DNA of 64,000 nt. Source: Smittia aterrima (lineage: Eukaryota > Arthropoda > Insecta > Diptera > Chironomidae). This document shows, piece after piece, positions 47,501 to 59,800 of the stretch (position 1 is its first letter; the number at the start of each line of letters is the position of its first letter). The notes under the pieces are model-generated. The model was given only the letters and a program-made list of their open reading frames with translations. It made no database searches and had not been told where the DNA came from. The stretch covers positions 9,558,243-9,622,242 of the forward strand of contig CP093829.1 in NCBI GenBank assembly GCA_033063855.1, read 5' to 3'. Position numbers and translations under genes: made by a program.

Positions 47501-50353
47501 ATAAAATAATATTATTTCAATCAACCCCGGGAATTCGCTTACAGAAGCTGCTGCTCGTAGTTGAATAGAAGTCGATGATTGCTGCTGACTGGTTGAAGAG
47601 TAGAAGAAGAATCATTGATGGGAGGGATTTGTTGTTCTGATAGATCAACTCCTTTAAATTATTGATTCGCTTAAAGCTTTTCGCTCTACTTCGTTCGATC
47701 TTAATTAAAGAATTTTCCCTTGGCTACTCGAACGAAAAAATAGAAATCGTGTCAATTGTAAAAAATTCGATCAGATGGTTCTCCATCCTTTATCACTGTC
47801 GCTTCTTCAACATCAGTTCAAGAGGCTTGTTATTGTTATCTCTCCCTTCGTCAATTGGGCGCATCTTTCACCGTCACACACCCTCGAGCTCACAAGTAGA
47901 GCGAGAGACTCCTTCGTCAAATAATAAACACACAATGAAATTTCATTTTTGCGCTCAATTAAATCGAGATAATAAGAAGTGAGTGAGAAAGATACGATGA
48001 CAATAACAAAATAAACTAAACGATCCTGATGTTAAGTTACAAAAAGCCGCGACAAGCGTGCGAGGGTGGTTGGAGATTTTCTGGATTAAACATCAACAGC
48101 CGAGAATGGAAAATATTATTTTTAATTAATTTCTACAATTAATTTTCGAAAAGCCCCCGCGCGTCAATAATCGGAGCTTTCATCGACACTTTTTGTTGCC
48201 CCTCGAAAGTAAGCTCATTCAAATGAGCTCCATCATTATCCATTCAATTATGTATCGATTGTTGTGAGAATTGAATGCTGTTGAAAACACCTTCATCATT
48301 TACGAGGCTTGAGAGAGCGAGATGGAGAAGGAAAATGGCTCGTTGAACCCACAAGTCGATGGATGAAAGAATCGCTTTACATACAAATTAAAGCAGCAAA
48401 TGAAATTTGATATTTTCGTCTTGACTTGGAACTTGCTCTCTGTTTGCTCAAGACATTCCTCGTCGCTCTTGTGCGACGACTTAAAAATCAAATCCATTCG
48501 TCCTTTCAAAGCTATTTGTCGTCGTCGTCTTAAATTTCATTCGAACGCATGTATCGACTTCTCGAGTGGCTCACTCAAATCAAATAATGTGCTAAAACTC
48601 CACACGAAGTGATTTAAGTATCGAGTTTCACAACTTTATTGATTTTCCGAACGAGAAATTCTTGAAAAACTATTTTCGAAAGAATGCAACGGCGGTTTGT
48701 TTGAGGAAGTTTCGATTACGGTAGCAGACACTTCAAATGTGAAATGTAAATTCTCGACGATCTGAGTGGACTACGCGAAGTCAACACATTTTTCGTCCTT
48801 CGATAGTTTGAGGATTAAATTTAGAGCAGAGCGTCGCCGAAACTTTTTCAATTATAATAAAGTTTGAGGCACTTGAAATAAATCTCCGACGATTGAATGA
48901 AGTCGGTTAGAGCGTCAGGGGTTGCTTCAAACTATTTCCAGCTCAAAAAATCCATTTTGTCGAAAAAAAAAATTATCGTCGCATAAAAAGAGTTTGCAAT
49001 GAATGGAAATAAAAAAAAATCCTCCCACTTGAATGTTCACTAAACCGCAAATCATTATTTTGCAATTTCCAAGCGAGATTCGTTATGGCGCGTTGCGGCT
49101 CGGCATCATTTCCACCTCCGGGTGCCAATTTTCAATTCATTCTTGTGCTGGCTCTAGGAAAGTTGAAACTTTGCAACGACGCCACGAACAAAATGTGAAA
49201 AGTTTATTTTATGAAAAGAAAAGTTTATGAAAAAACAGCAAAAAAAAGGAGAGTCGTTGCGCAAATAAAATAATGAGAAAAGCAAGTGCTAATTAGAAAA
49301 CAGAAAATGAGCTCAATATATGAGCAAAGTCGTCGTGCGAACTGAGGGAAATTCATTTCAAGTTGAACATTGCTCGCTTTAAAAATGTTTTCATAAAATG
49401 GAGCTCTCTCGTAAAATGAAGGATCACAAATGAATTAAACTCGAAATTTATGGAAATATTTGCTAACTTGTTAGCGGAGGAAAAATTATTTTCCCGATTT
49501 TTATTGAATTTGTTATTTTTCCCTCCGCGATCAGTAAACACAGTGAAAATCTCAATTCAAATAAATCGAGATCAATTCGAAAAAATAAATATTTTCCATC
49601 GATTATTGATTTTCTTTCTTTTCTTTTTTTGCTTTTGCGGTTCTCTCTGATTTGTAGCATAAAACTTCTTCACGTCAAACGACTCTTTAAAGCAACGCAT
49701 TGAATCGAAGAAGTGCATTGAATTCAAAAGAGTTTTGCGATTGAAAGGAAAATTTATTGAATGAACACTCACTTGCGAATCTCGGATCGTTGGCTGTCGA
49801 ACCATACCAGCTCGCAGAGTTTCTCATGTCTGTGTAATGACCAGCGAGCGACAAGTTGTCTGATGGCGTACAATAACTTTGAACACCTGGGCTGTGATAA
49901 AGCGGCCCCATTGCGTAAGGATTTGCCATATTATTCGAGCTGTTGCCCCCTAAAGCACTTGGCGAGTTAACACTAGATCCGCTCGAGTTCGATCTGGAAA
50001 AGCGTGAATGGAAACGAAAAGATTTAGTTGAGAATATTTCTCACGAGAGAGATTCAAGAGATTTCGCACCTTACGGATTGGCAATCGTACCTGTAAGGCG
50101 ACGGCGGATTTAATTCCAGCTTGCGATATTCCTCAATTGGACTCAGAATGTCACTAACAGAGAACGGTGTTGAATGATTGTTGATGTGATGAAGCGAGTT
50201 GTGCTGAAGCGTTTGTAAGTGTTGTAGCTGTTGATTGGTCTTTGGCGATAAGCTCATAACCAGATCAACGCCATTTAAGTCCGGCAATAATCCTTGTTCT
50301 GTATCGGGATCGTCTGGAAAGCTTCCAGAGTTTGTGGAATTTAATGTGGACAT
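41532..50353 (-). CDS. scro: Scarecrow, NK2-class homeobox transcription factor (NKX2-1/2-4 group)
   Basis: Six exons on the minus strand: 50091-50353, 49773-49993, 45267-45421, 44205-44300, 42022-42108 and 41532-41951, closing to 413 residues. The TN repressor motif ([19 protein letters not shown]) lies at about residues 62-80. The homeodomain (about 202-261) is split over three exons: [32 protein letters not shown], and [20 protein letters not shown], with the NK2 hallmark Tyr at HRYK. The NK2-specific domain [15 protein letters not shown] (about 280-294) follows, then a Gly/Ser/Gln-rich tail ending PIQGRAW. In flies scro is expressed in the pharynx and brain, including optic lobe and clock neurons. 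The exon-exon break before VKIWFQN is typical of NK2 genes. Introns of 4.4, 0.85 and 2.1 kb may carry enhancers. Confidence 0.96.
42109..44204. other. Scarecrow intron within the homeodomain
   Basis: 2.1-kb intron between the homeodomain exons ending TPTQ and starting VKIWFQN. No genes, RNA genes or repeats recognised. Confidence 0.6.
45422..49772. other. Largest scarecrow intron
   Basis: 4.35 kb between the second and third coding exons. Short frames on both strands are low complexity and not convincing, including one of 110 codons on the minus strand at 47161-47493. No transposon or RNA gene is recognised. It is the most likely site of intronic enhancers or an alternative promoter. Confidence 0.5.
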
Positions 50354-53300
50354 GAACAACTTCGCCGCGGTCTCAGAAGCGCACGATCTCTTTTTGTTTA
50401 TTCTCTACTTTGTCTTTTTAATTCACTTTCACTTTAAATTGTTTCACAAATTTTTTCCACTTCGACAAACGACAACCGTGTCGTAGAACGCACAATAAGT
50501 CTTCACGAAATCCTGAAAAATACTTCAGACAAATAACTCTTGATCGACCACTTTTGTTCTTCTCAACGACGCACGCACATCGTCTCGTGATAACTCAAAC
50601 TTCTCGATTGAACTTTTCCGCAATAAGTTTTCCATAAATTTCCATTTTCCCACTAGCGCGACCGCGTAATCTGCACAGAGGAGCCTTCTCCAGAGGAAAA
50701 TCCGCCACGAATTATTGGGAAACAACACAAAAACTATTGCGAGAGAAAGAAAAATAACCACTCGACACGAATTTCAAAAGTGAAATAAGAGGTATTCTCA
50801 TCGAGAAATAAGTGCCCCGACTGGCTTGCGATGATTTTTTCCTCCTGAGCTCGCACACTGCCGCTTCGCCGCATTTTTAACCAACACACACACGACAGAC
50901 GAGTGTTTTCATCCAATGATGAGAGCCCTTGCGTTCTTTTTCCTTCCTACTCCGCAACGCGACTCATAAATCATGCTGCATACCAGATGGTTGAGGTGGG
51001 CGTGTCTTGCGCCATCCATCGAAGCTCTAGCCAATCGTGGGATGTTAATGATTTCTTCTGATGATTGCGATTTAGTTGACAGTTGGAAGCGAAAATTTTC
51101 GAGGAAAACAAAAAGACTTTTTTTTCCTTTTGTCCAAAGCTCGTCAATGATTGCACAAAATTCAACGGATTCTGCTCGCTCGCTCTTGGGTTGACAACAT
51201 TTATTGATTTTCATCATCTTCAGTGGTGTTTATACGATTGTTTGATGATGGAATTAAAGCAGGAGCGAGTGAGACAGCACAAGGAGTCTACAAGGTGATT
51301 TCAAGAAGGATAATAAAACATCACGAAATGATACTTGAATGCCATCCACGATGATGCTTAGCATCAACTTCTTTCCACTCTCTCTCTCTTTCTCCTTTCA
51401 GTCGAAGTAGAGTGTTGAAACTTTATTCATAGTGAGCCTGAGAGCTTCTTGAATGTGCATCATGATTTAGATTTTCGCAAAGATCTGTCGGTTTGAGACA
51501 AAATCTTTTTGAAAAAAGTTTCGTTCCAATTACTGGACGTTGTTGTTCAACCCTTCACGAGCCTTTAGAATCGAATCTGAATGGTGAAGTGCATGAAATG
51601 AGTGTCAATGAGGTACTCTCGAGAAAGATCATGTTCATTTATGCGCCGGGAATCCATTGAAAGTTCGCCATTGCTCTTGAGAGGAATTTTTTTTATCCTT
51701 TCGAGATAAACAAAAAATTATTACGTGAATGCGAAGCGCAGGGAATGAAGTTTATCGCATGAAAGGTGCTCGAATCATTTTTCAGTTGATGAGAAGCTTT
51801 TAGAGGATTTCACGACTCTTGATAAATTGAAAACTTTTTTCCAGGATCCTTCTGGTCGCATGAACCTTGACGCGATTACCTCAATCGTTTTGAATCCTTT
51901 CAGCCGTCGTCACACATCGCAAACCTATTTAAATCTTCTTTTATGTTTATCACGTGAATTGAAATGAGTCGAATGCAAACATTTCATTGAAAGCTGTTAA
52001 CTAGCCTTTTCTTGGCGTAAACCTCGAACTACAAAAAGCAAGAAACAAGTGTTGAGTAGAAAAAAAAAACTTTTCAATTGAGAGCTTTTACAATTTTTCC
52101 TTCTCATCTCAAGTGTGTGTTTGTGAAAGAATTTTCACTCAAACACAAAAGCTTTCCCAGTAAAAGGCGATAGGCGAAAGCAGAGGAGAGAAATAAAATC
52201 TGAAAGAAATGCTCTTTTTACGGATCGCATTTTCCGAAAGCAATTAAAAATTATTTAATTAAAATCGCTCAAGCTCTCTCGAGGTGTTTCTCGAGTAGTT
52301 CTTCAATTGTTAGAAACTTTAAGGGCTTTGCTTTCTTTCCGACCGCTGCCAATTGCAACTTTTTCTTTTCCTTCTCCTCTCTGCGAGCTTTCGAAGTAAT
52401 TCTTGATAAATAATCGACTCGATTTCTCATTCAAAGTAAGTTTTGGGTTTCCTTAAAAAATTGCAAACGTCCAAGAGTCTTGCGCAACGCCTTCTCTAAT
52501 TAGAGAAGTTCTCTCGTGTTTGCATGAAACTTGAACAACACCTTGAAATTCGCGAAAAGTATTTGATTTGCTGTTAACGTCTGACGAGCGAAGCCTTCAA
52601 CTGCGAACCATCTTCAGATTTCTAACGCAACAGATGAGATTCATTAAGTTTCCTTTTTTTTTGTTCTCGTTCCTCAAAAAAAGCATTTGTTTCGACAGGA
52701 CTACTGACTTCTTCTCAAATCCAATAAACTGCTGAAAAACAGAAACAGCCGAAGTGCTGTGTAAACAAAACCCCGGCAGAAGGAGAGAAAGAGATTAGAA
52801 AATAATTTAGATCCGAGAAGAAAGCGAAGAAGCAACAATGAGATTCACAGGAAATATTTCTTTATTGCAGGTAAAATGAGATTTCGATTCGAGATATTCG
52901 CCTTGCCTTGCATTATGTATCTTCAATTGCCTTGCATGAATCCCATCAGTTTGTTTGTACACAAAAAGCAGTTAAGCATTTAACATCAACATCAGATCAG
53001 AGATGAGATGAGAGATGAGTGCTATGAACATTAATTTAAATCTAATAATGCGACAAATGATGACAGCAAATGAAAACTACCGAAATGATTTAATGCTTTT
53101 GTTGCTGCTGATTGATGTCATACTGCGATAAGTGGTTTTAAATATATTCATTATTGTTTCTGTCATGAGAGTGGAGACTCTCGGACTTTTCCTAAAATGA
53201 ATGAAAAGGTTCTGTTTACGCCCACGCTATTCATGCAATGATTTGATGGGAAGTTTTTGGTACAAATGATGGATTTTTATGAGACATTTTTCATTTATTA

Positions 53301-53410
53301 GGAATTAAAATTATGTTTTTAACAAAAAAAAATAAAATTGAGAAGTTTCCATTTGATTCAAATCGAGCGAAAACTGATTCGCTGCCAACTTCATCTACTC
53401 ATTTCTGTAA
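50354..53410. other. Gene-free region upstream of scarecrow
   Basis: About 3 kb with no supported gene. It should hold the scarecrow promoter and 5' UTR near 50354-50950. CT-rich tracts occur (for example near 51380) and a degenerate GATGA/GAGAT run near 53000. No TATA box was placed with confidence. Confidence 0.4.
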
Positions 53411-53487
53411 TTACATTCTAACATCCCTGAAGTGTCCACTTCCAGGCCTGGTTTTTAGTAGGACACTTTAGGGAGGTTAGAGTGTAA
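53411..53487. other. 77-bp imperfect hairpin, pre-miRNA-sized
   Basis: Arms 53411-53437 and 53461-53487 pair over 27 positions: 24 Watson-Crick pairs, two G-U pairs and one A-G mismatch when read as plus-strand RNA. The loop is 23 bases (53438-53460). The 5' arm begins TTACATTCTAACATCCCTGA and the 3' arm ends GGGAGGTTAGAGTGTAA. Size and pairing match an animal microRNA precursor. I do not recognise a known mature sequence. It could also be a very small inverted-repeat element. It lies 390 bp before Atg2. Confidence 0.45.
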
Positions 53488-53873
53488 CTTGATAAATAGA
53501 AGATTTTCATTATTCGTTGTTAGTGTCGTTTGTAGGAAATGTTGAAAGCTATTTTTTAATATTAATAGTTTTGCTCAAAAACTTCTTAACAATAAAGAAA
53601 ATCGCATTTTTGTCATCTGTATTTTTAACGGTTTTTTTCTCGAAGGGTTTTGCTACGAGAAGCGTTTTCATTTCTAACTTTTCTCAACTTGTACTTTAGT
53701 CGCTTTCAAAGTAACAAAATATTTTGTGTTTTCGTCGCATTTCGAATCGGAGCTCCAACTAAAAATCAGTTTCAAGCTAGAAAGCGGAGGAATAAAATAG
53801 AATAAACTATTGAAATAGTTCAAAAGCAAACATATGTACTGTGAAAAATCAAATCAAGAGTGAATGAGTGACG

Positions 53874-56800
53874 ATGCCGTGGTTTAATTTAAATTTTAGT
53901 GATTTCATAAAGAAAAGAGTTTGTAAATTCTTAATAAATCGCTACCTGGGCCAATTCTTTGCTGAGAAGCTTACAGCGGATCAAATATGCTTGGACCTTT
54001 ACAATGGAAAGGCTTCAGTTTTTAACGTTCGACTATGTTGTGAGGTGAGAAGTCAGAGAAGAGTTTTTAAGTGTACCAACAATGGAAACAGATGATTATT
54101 ACGACAAACAAATTTATTTTTGCATACAGCAAAAACACTTCTTGTTGTTGTTGCTCTTTTCCTATACAAAACTTGTTTTCCTTTCGCGATTTCGTTTGTT
54201 TCTCTTACCAATCAAGTGTTTTGTTATTGGCTGTATGAGTGACCGCAGCAGAGGCAAGAACATTTTCTAAGACTCCATGCAGAGACAAAGAAGATTGACG
54301 TCTAACACATGGAAATAGTTTTCAGCTGATAAAATTAGAACAAAGAAAAGTGAATTTTTCGTCTAGCAATTGGCGAAAATTCGACAGACCGAAGGTGTCT
54401 TCGGCCAAGTTCATTGAAAAGCAAAGGCTTGACCCCGAGAAGTGAAGAACGAAACGTGCGAACTTTTTTTTTCCTTAGAGCATTTGTTTTGGATCGCCAA
54501 TTTAACTGATGAATAATCAAGTTTTCTACTTCACTTTCCTTCACGACGACAATATCTCTCTCCCCATCTCGCTCTCATTCTTTGCTGACTTCTATCAACG
54601 CAAAAATAAATGTAGCATGTGTGAGGAGTTGGAGCATGCTTAACGTCTGAAAAACTGTCGGGAATAATGTTTTTAAGTATAAAGCGTAGACTCGCTCGCG
54701 CGTTGGAACTATCAGAAAGTAACGTAAACTAAATTCGGTTTAACCTTCCTCAACATTTTCCCTATTGACTTCTCTTTTCAATCTCTAAGTGCCCCCAACG
54801 ATCTAAATTAACATATGTGACATCATCGCGTTTAGATACCCCAGCTCGCTATTTAATCTCAAAAATAGAACATTTCGAAACACGTAAATTCGATCCGAGT
54901 GAGATGAACTCGATGTGTGCTCATCTCTCGGGAAGAAGCTGGAATCTAAATCCCTTCGACACTCTCACGATTCGTGTTAATAGTGCTGAAAGTAAATATA
55001 GTTCAAATGGTGATGAGCTCGTAAAAGATTTGATTTTCAAATTAAAGTTTTCTTTCCTGGTTTCTGAATCAAGTCGCCAGGCGATTGTTCTACGACTTAG
55101 TTCAGCGAATGTGGAGGAATCAAACGATGTTAAGATATGAGAACATTTTCATTTATCGTCGCCAGTTGACTTGCGTGACATTATCGCTTCACGTTGAACA
55201 ATCGTACACAAAAGTGTGCGTTGAGAGCGAGTCTCGCATCGCGCGTATACACAGCTGATGGTGATGGCCTTGGTCAGAATCCAAAAACGGAATTTTATTT
55301 AGTCGAGCGTCGTTTCAAAAAAAAACTTCGTTGCGAAATTATTTCTTATCGGAATCAGGATTGATAATGAAAAACTTATTTAGCAAAGGTTCTACCGAGT
55401 AACACACGAGTGAGTTAAATTGGGAGAGAAAACAAAATGAAATTCCTTATAAAAGTCATTTACGCGTCCGTCGAGTCTTTTGCGACGTTCGACTATTTTC
55501 TATCAAAATATTTTCATTCTAAACTATTCTTTCTCGTTTAATCTGTAGGCGATTAATTCAATTTTCGAGGAGCATGGACTCGACTTTGAGGTGGTATGCG
55601 GTACAATCGGCTCCATTTCCGTCTGCATTCCCTGGAACTGTCTTATGTCGGAGGATTCGTCTGTCATTATTGACGGTCTGCGAATGGTGCTGAGACCGAA
55701 GCGACGAGCAAAAGATGACAGTAAGTATTTTTAGAATCATATTACCGATTCAAGAATACCGCGACGATCTGAATGCTAATTAATTCGCCTTCAAATTGCG
55801 TTGTGCCAAGAGAGCGGAAATGACTAACTCCGCTGCTTCAAACTCGCGATGTTGTCTAGCTTTGCACTTTGATCGCGGAGTTCGATTGCAATCAACGTTA
55901 TCACAGAAAATCTCCTTGTCAAACACGCGGTGTGTGAAATATTTGAAATTGCTTTTGACTAATATTTCAATTTCACGCTCTCGTAACCCAAATATGTAGA
56001 AGATTATCACATTGACACGATAAGAAAGTTTATGATCGACACGAACGAGAATTGAGTTGTCGTGTCAAGGCTTTTCAAGCTTTGTGAATCGTCCCCGAGC
56101 GTCTCAAGGAGCTTTGAGATGGCGGTTATCACATTTTAATTTTAGCATCATCACTGACAGATTTTTCCGTATGCAAAACGACACACTTGAGTTGCTTTGG
56201 GATCAACGATCTCAAACAACGTTTGTTGTTTTTTTCGCGTTTGATTTGCGTTCACACGAAACTGCGATAATAAACATTCGTCATGCGAGGACAGACAATT
56301 AAACAATTTTTTTCAAACTTCCTTCTCTCAGGTACAACAATGCTGGAGTCAATGTGGAGTTCAATGAGTAGCTCTATGCAGTTGGCGCAGGAATGTCTAG
56401 AACGCAATGAAGATGAAGAAACTGCAGCCGCTACAACCTCATCAAGCATGGATGGGCTTGAGAAATTCGCACAAACAATTGATAACAGTGAGCGTTCTTA
56501 TCAGTCGATGCTCTACCGATTTCTAAACCTGTTTTGCTTTCAGTTTTAAACCGCATCAAGGTGAAATTCATCAACACGGAAGTTAGACTGGAGTATATTG
56601 CGGAGCCTTATGATATTGGCGTAGCATTCATCATCAAGATCGGAAGGTAAGTAAACTTTGCCTAACAAATATTTAAATATAACTAAATTCATTTATTGCG
56701 CAGTTTTGAGTATCAGAGCGAGCGCTGTGACACGCCAGAGAAAGATGAAGCAGAGAAAGGCGACCAGAAGACGATTTTGTTTTCAACGCACACAACTCAT

Positions 56801-59800
56801 CAGATTTCTCTCGAAGACATCACGTTCTACACAGAAGAATTCCGGATAGGAGATCCCAAAAAGAAGTCACGCAGTCGAAACACATCGACAAAGTCTTCGA
56901 GCGATCTTGACACAACATTCAACAGCACAATGACGACAGATCCTTACTTGAGCGCGCTTTCAAGCTTCACGGACAACGAAATGTTTTACAATGAAAGCGG
57001 ATCGATAAAGAATGAGAATGTAGAAACAGAATCAGACGAGAGTGACGAAGAAGATGATGATGTGGTTTATCGCACAGAAATGGTGATGATTGGCAAGCTT
57101 ATGAACCGACAAGAGATTCGGTTAAATATGAAACTCGCTGAGAATATTGAGGGACCAAAAGTGCAACTTCAGATGTCGATTGGTGCTCTTCTTCTGTTTA
57201 TTACGCCTCGCCAAATGCACATGTTGCTTCTTCTTTGTGATATTTTACTCAATGAGCCTCCGACTTCATGTGACGACTCAGAGATTCTTAAAGAAATGTC
57301 TCCGCCAAGGTCGTCGCGGGTCGAGGAAGACAAGAAACGTTTTGGTGGATTGATGGGTCATCAGACATGGTCCGGCGAAGATTATGAATGCAGTAGCGAA
57401 TACACAACTGCAGCCATCAATAAACTTCGTCCAATGGAAAGTGATTCAGTCTTCTCATCTAATAGTTCTTCAATGACGAGTTCGATGGTATCATCGGCGA
57501 GTCAGAACACTTCACGGAGACGTCGTGCAATTGAACGAGACCAGAACGCAGACATTTCGCATTTTAATATTCGAGTGGCTGGGTTGTTTGTTGTTCTACT
57601 TCATGAAGATGTTCTCGTTCCCACAACAAAGCTTCGATCCGACGATTCGCCCTTGAATGCTTCGAGCGTTGAAAAACTTCGTTACAAATGCGAATACTTC
57701 TTTAAACACGTATCTGAGGGCTTCGCTTCGTGCAGCACTAGCGATTTAGCTAAGATCGGAAATTTGTTGAAAAATGCCTGTGATAACAATCATCTAAGGT
57801 GAGTTGCTTTGCTTTGATTAAATCGATGAAAAATCTAAATCATTCCCTTAATTTCAGATTGATGTTTGCCCCGATAATCATTGATGGAGAAGAGCGACGA
57901 ACAGTTAAAGGAAATTGTACCAAACTCAACCTCGCAATATCCCGAGCAGACATCCACGAGATTCTCGATGACCTTTGCTTACCTGTCTTGGAGTTTCATC
58001 GTAAAGACGCAACGACGATGATTCCGGAACAACCTGAAGTGTCAATTAACATGGAGAAAACTTTCTATGTGCTAAGAGGATCGACTGGTCGTCAGTTTGT
58101 TGCTCCGAGATTGAACCTTGGCGTGACTTTGGGAAACGCTAAAGTTGATTTTGACATAACAATCTTTGATCGTCTCCATTCACTGTTCTCCTCGCCATTC
58201 TCAAGCTACATGTCAAATGAATCATTTGATCAGGATTTCGTAAACGAGCTCGACCCAAATTCTCAAAAAATTGTGCAATCAAAATCGAAGATCAAAGTGC
58301 AGTCGGAATGCTTAACTTTAATTCTGAGATTCCCGATCGTTGATCTTCGTCCAATTCATGATCCAGACAAGCGACCATGGTGGCAACGACACGTTCGTCC
58401 TGACTTCCTTGTGATCAAATTCAATGAGTTTCAATTAAACTTCATCTCGCCAAGCACTTATGACATCATCGCTGAAGAGATCAACGTTCTTTATCAAGAA
58501 ACAGAGAAAGCTCCGCAAATTATTCTCGCCCGTGCTTCACTTCATCAGAATACATCGAACAAATATTACGCTTCGTCAACGGATTATCCTCGCATCGTTG
58601 TCCAATTTCCAACAGACGCACAACTTCAAGAGATGAATGAGAACTTTATAAGAGAACAGAGTGAAGCGAAAGGCGAAGATACTGACAGCGATCCGGCATC
58701 AGAAGAAAGCATAAAGATCAATCACATGAAGGAAAGAGAATCTACGCCATTTAGCACAAAGAAAGTTTGTCGAGAAAGCGACACGCCACATGGAAAGGAA
58801 GAAGATGGTGAGTTTAAACATTCTGTGAAGTTGTAACAATGAATCATCAACAAAGTTCATTTACAGATGAATCAGAGACTCTGCTGATTCCAGGTGATCG
58901 AGAAGAAATCAACAATTTTTGTGATAATGCAATGAAGTTCTCAAAGATTCAAATCAAAGTCGAACTTCCAGTCGTCAGCGTTCAATTGAAGTGAGATTTT
59001 CTTTTGTTTATTTTTCAAACTCTTTACTAACTAAATAATCTTATTTAACAGATCGAAGCATCTCTATGAAGTTATTTACAACCGAATTATTTCGGATATT
59101 CTAATGTGGGAGTCAAGTGTACCTAAGGCCAATCCTCCAGAGGTTGCGTTGACTTTGAAGAAGCCGCCAGATTCACTTCTAAATGCAGGAATGATGGACT
59201 CGATGTATGCTCCGTTCACGATGTGCAAAAGTAAAATAAATTTTGAATCTGGTTCATCCGCAACGAATTCTGAGAGCGAAGGCGAAAGCGAAGCTGTTTT
59301 CTACTCGGTCTATGAAAAGAATCGACAGAAGAAGCTTCAATCGATTTATCAGAAAGACTTTAGCAACAATACGTCTTTCCAACTTCACATCGGACAAGGA
59401 ATGGTGACGGTTTACGCTCCGGTTCGTGACTCTTCTAATCATGTGATTCCTGGTCAACTCGGAGAGTTCGTCATTAAAGTCAATTCAACGTCGATCTTCA
59501 CCGTTAGCAGTTACCATGGGAATACAAATCTAGGCTACTTCTGCATTCAGTCAGGCAACACAGAAATGTTTCACTGTGGATTGCTTCCAGTGCCTATACA
59601 AAACGCTCCATTGCGAGATATCAATTGTGTTTTGCCATCTTGGATCAAGAGCACACTTTACTCAACTCCCAAGAACTCAACCTTGAGTGAAAGTCGTGGA
59701 TCGACAAAGCGTGATATGGTTGCATTAGCTGTGCAAATAAAGGCGAGTCCTGATCAAGGCTTGAAGAGAATCAAAATTTCCGCTGGAGTTCAATTGGCAA

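Noticed and set aside
50054..50091. Alternative donor after CAATCC for scarecrow exon 1
   Set aside because: Using it would shift the next exon into a frame with an early stop; the donor at 50089-50090 keeps the frame.
54817..55140. 107-codon frame inside the first Atg2 intron
   Set aside because: Atg2 exon 1 joins exon 2 in phase without it, and it matches nothing in the Atg2 family.
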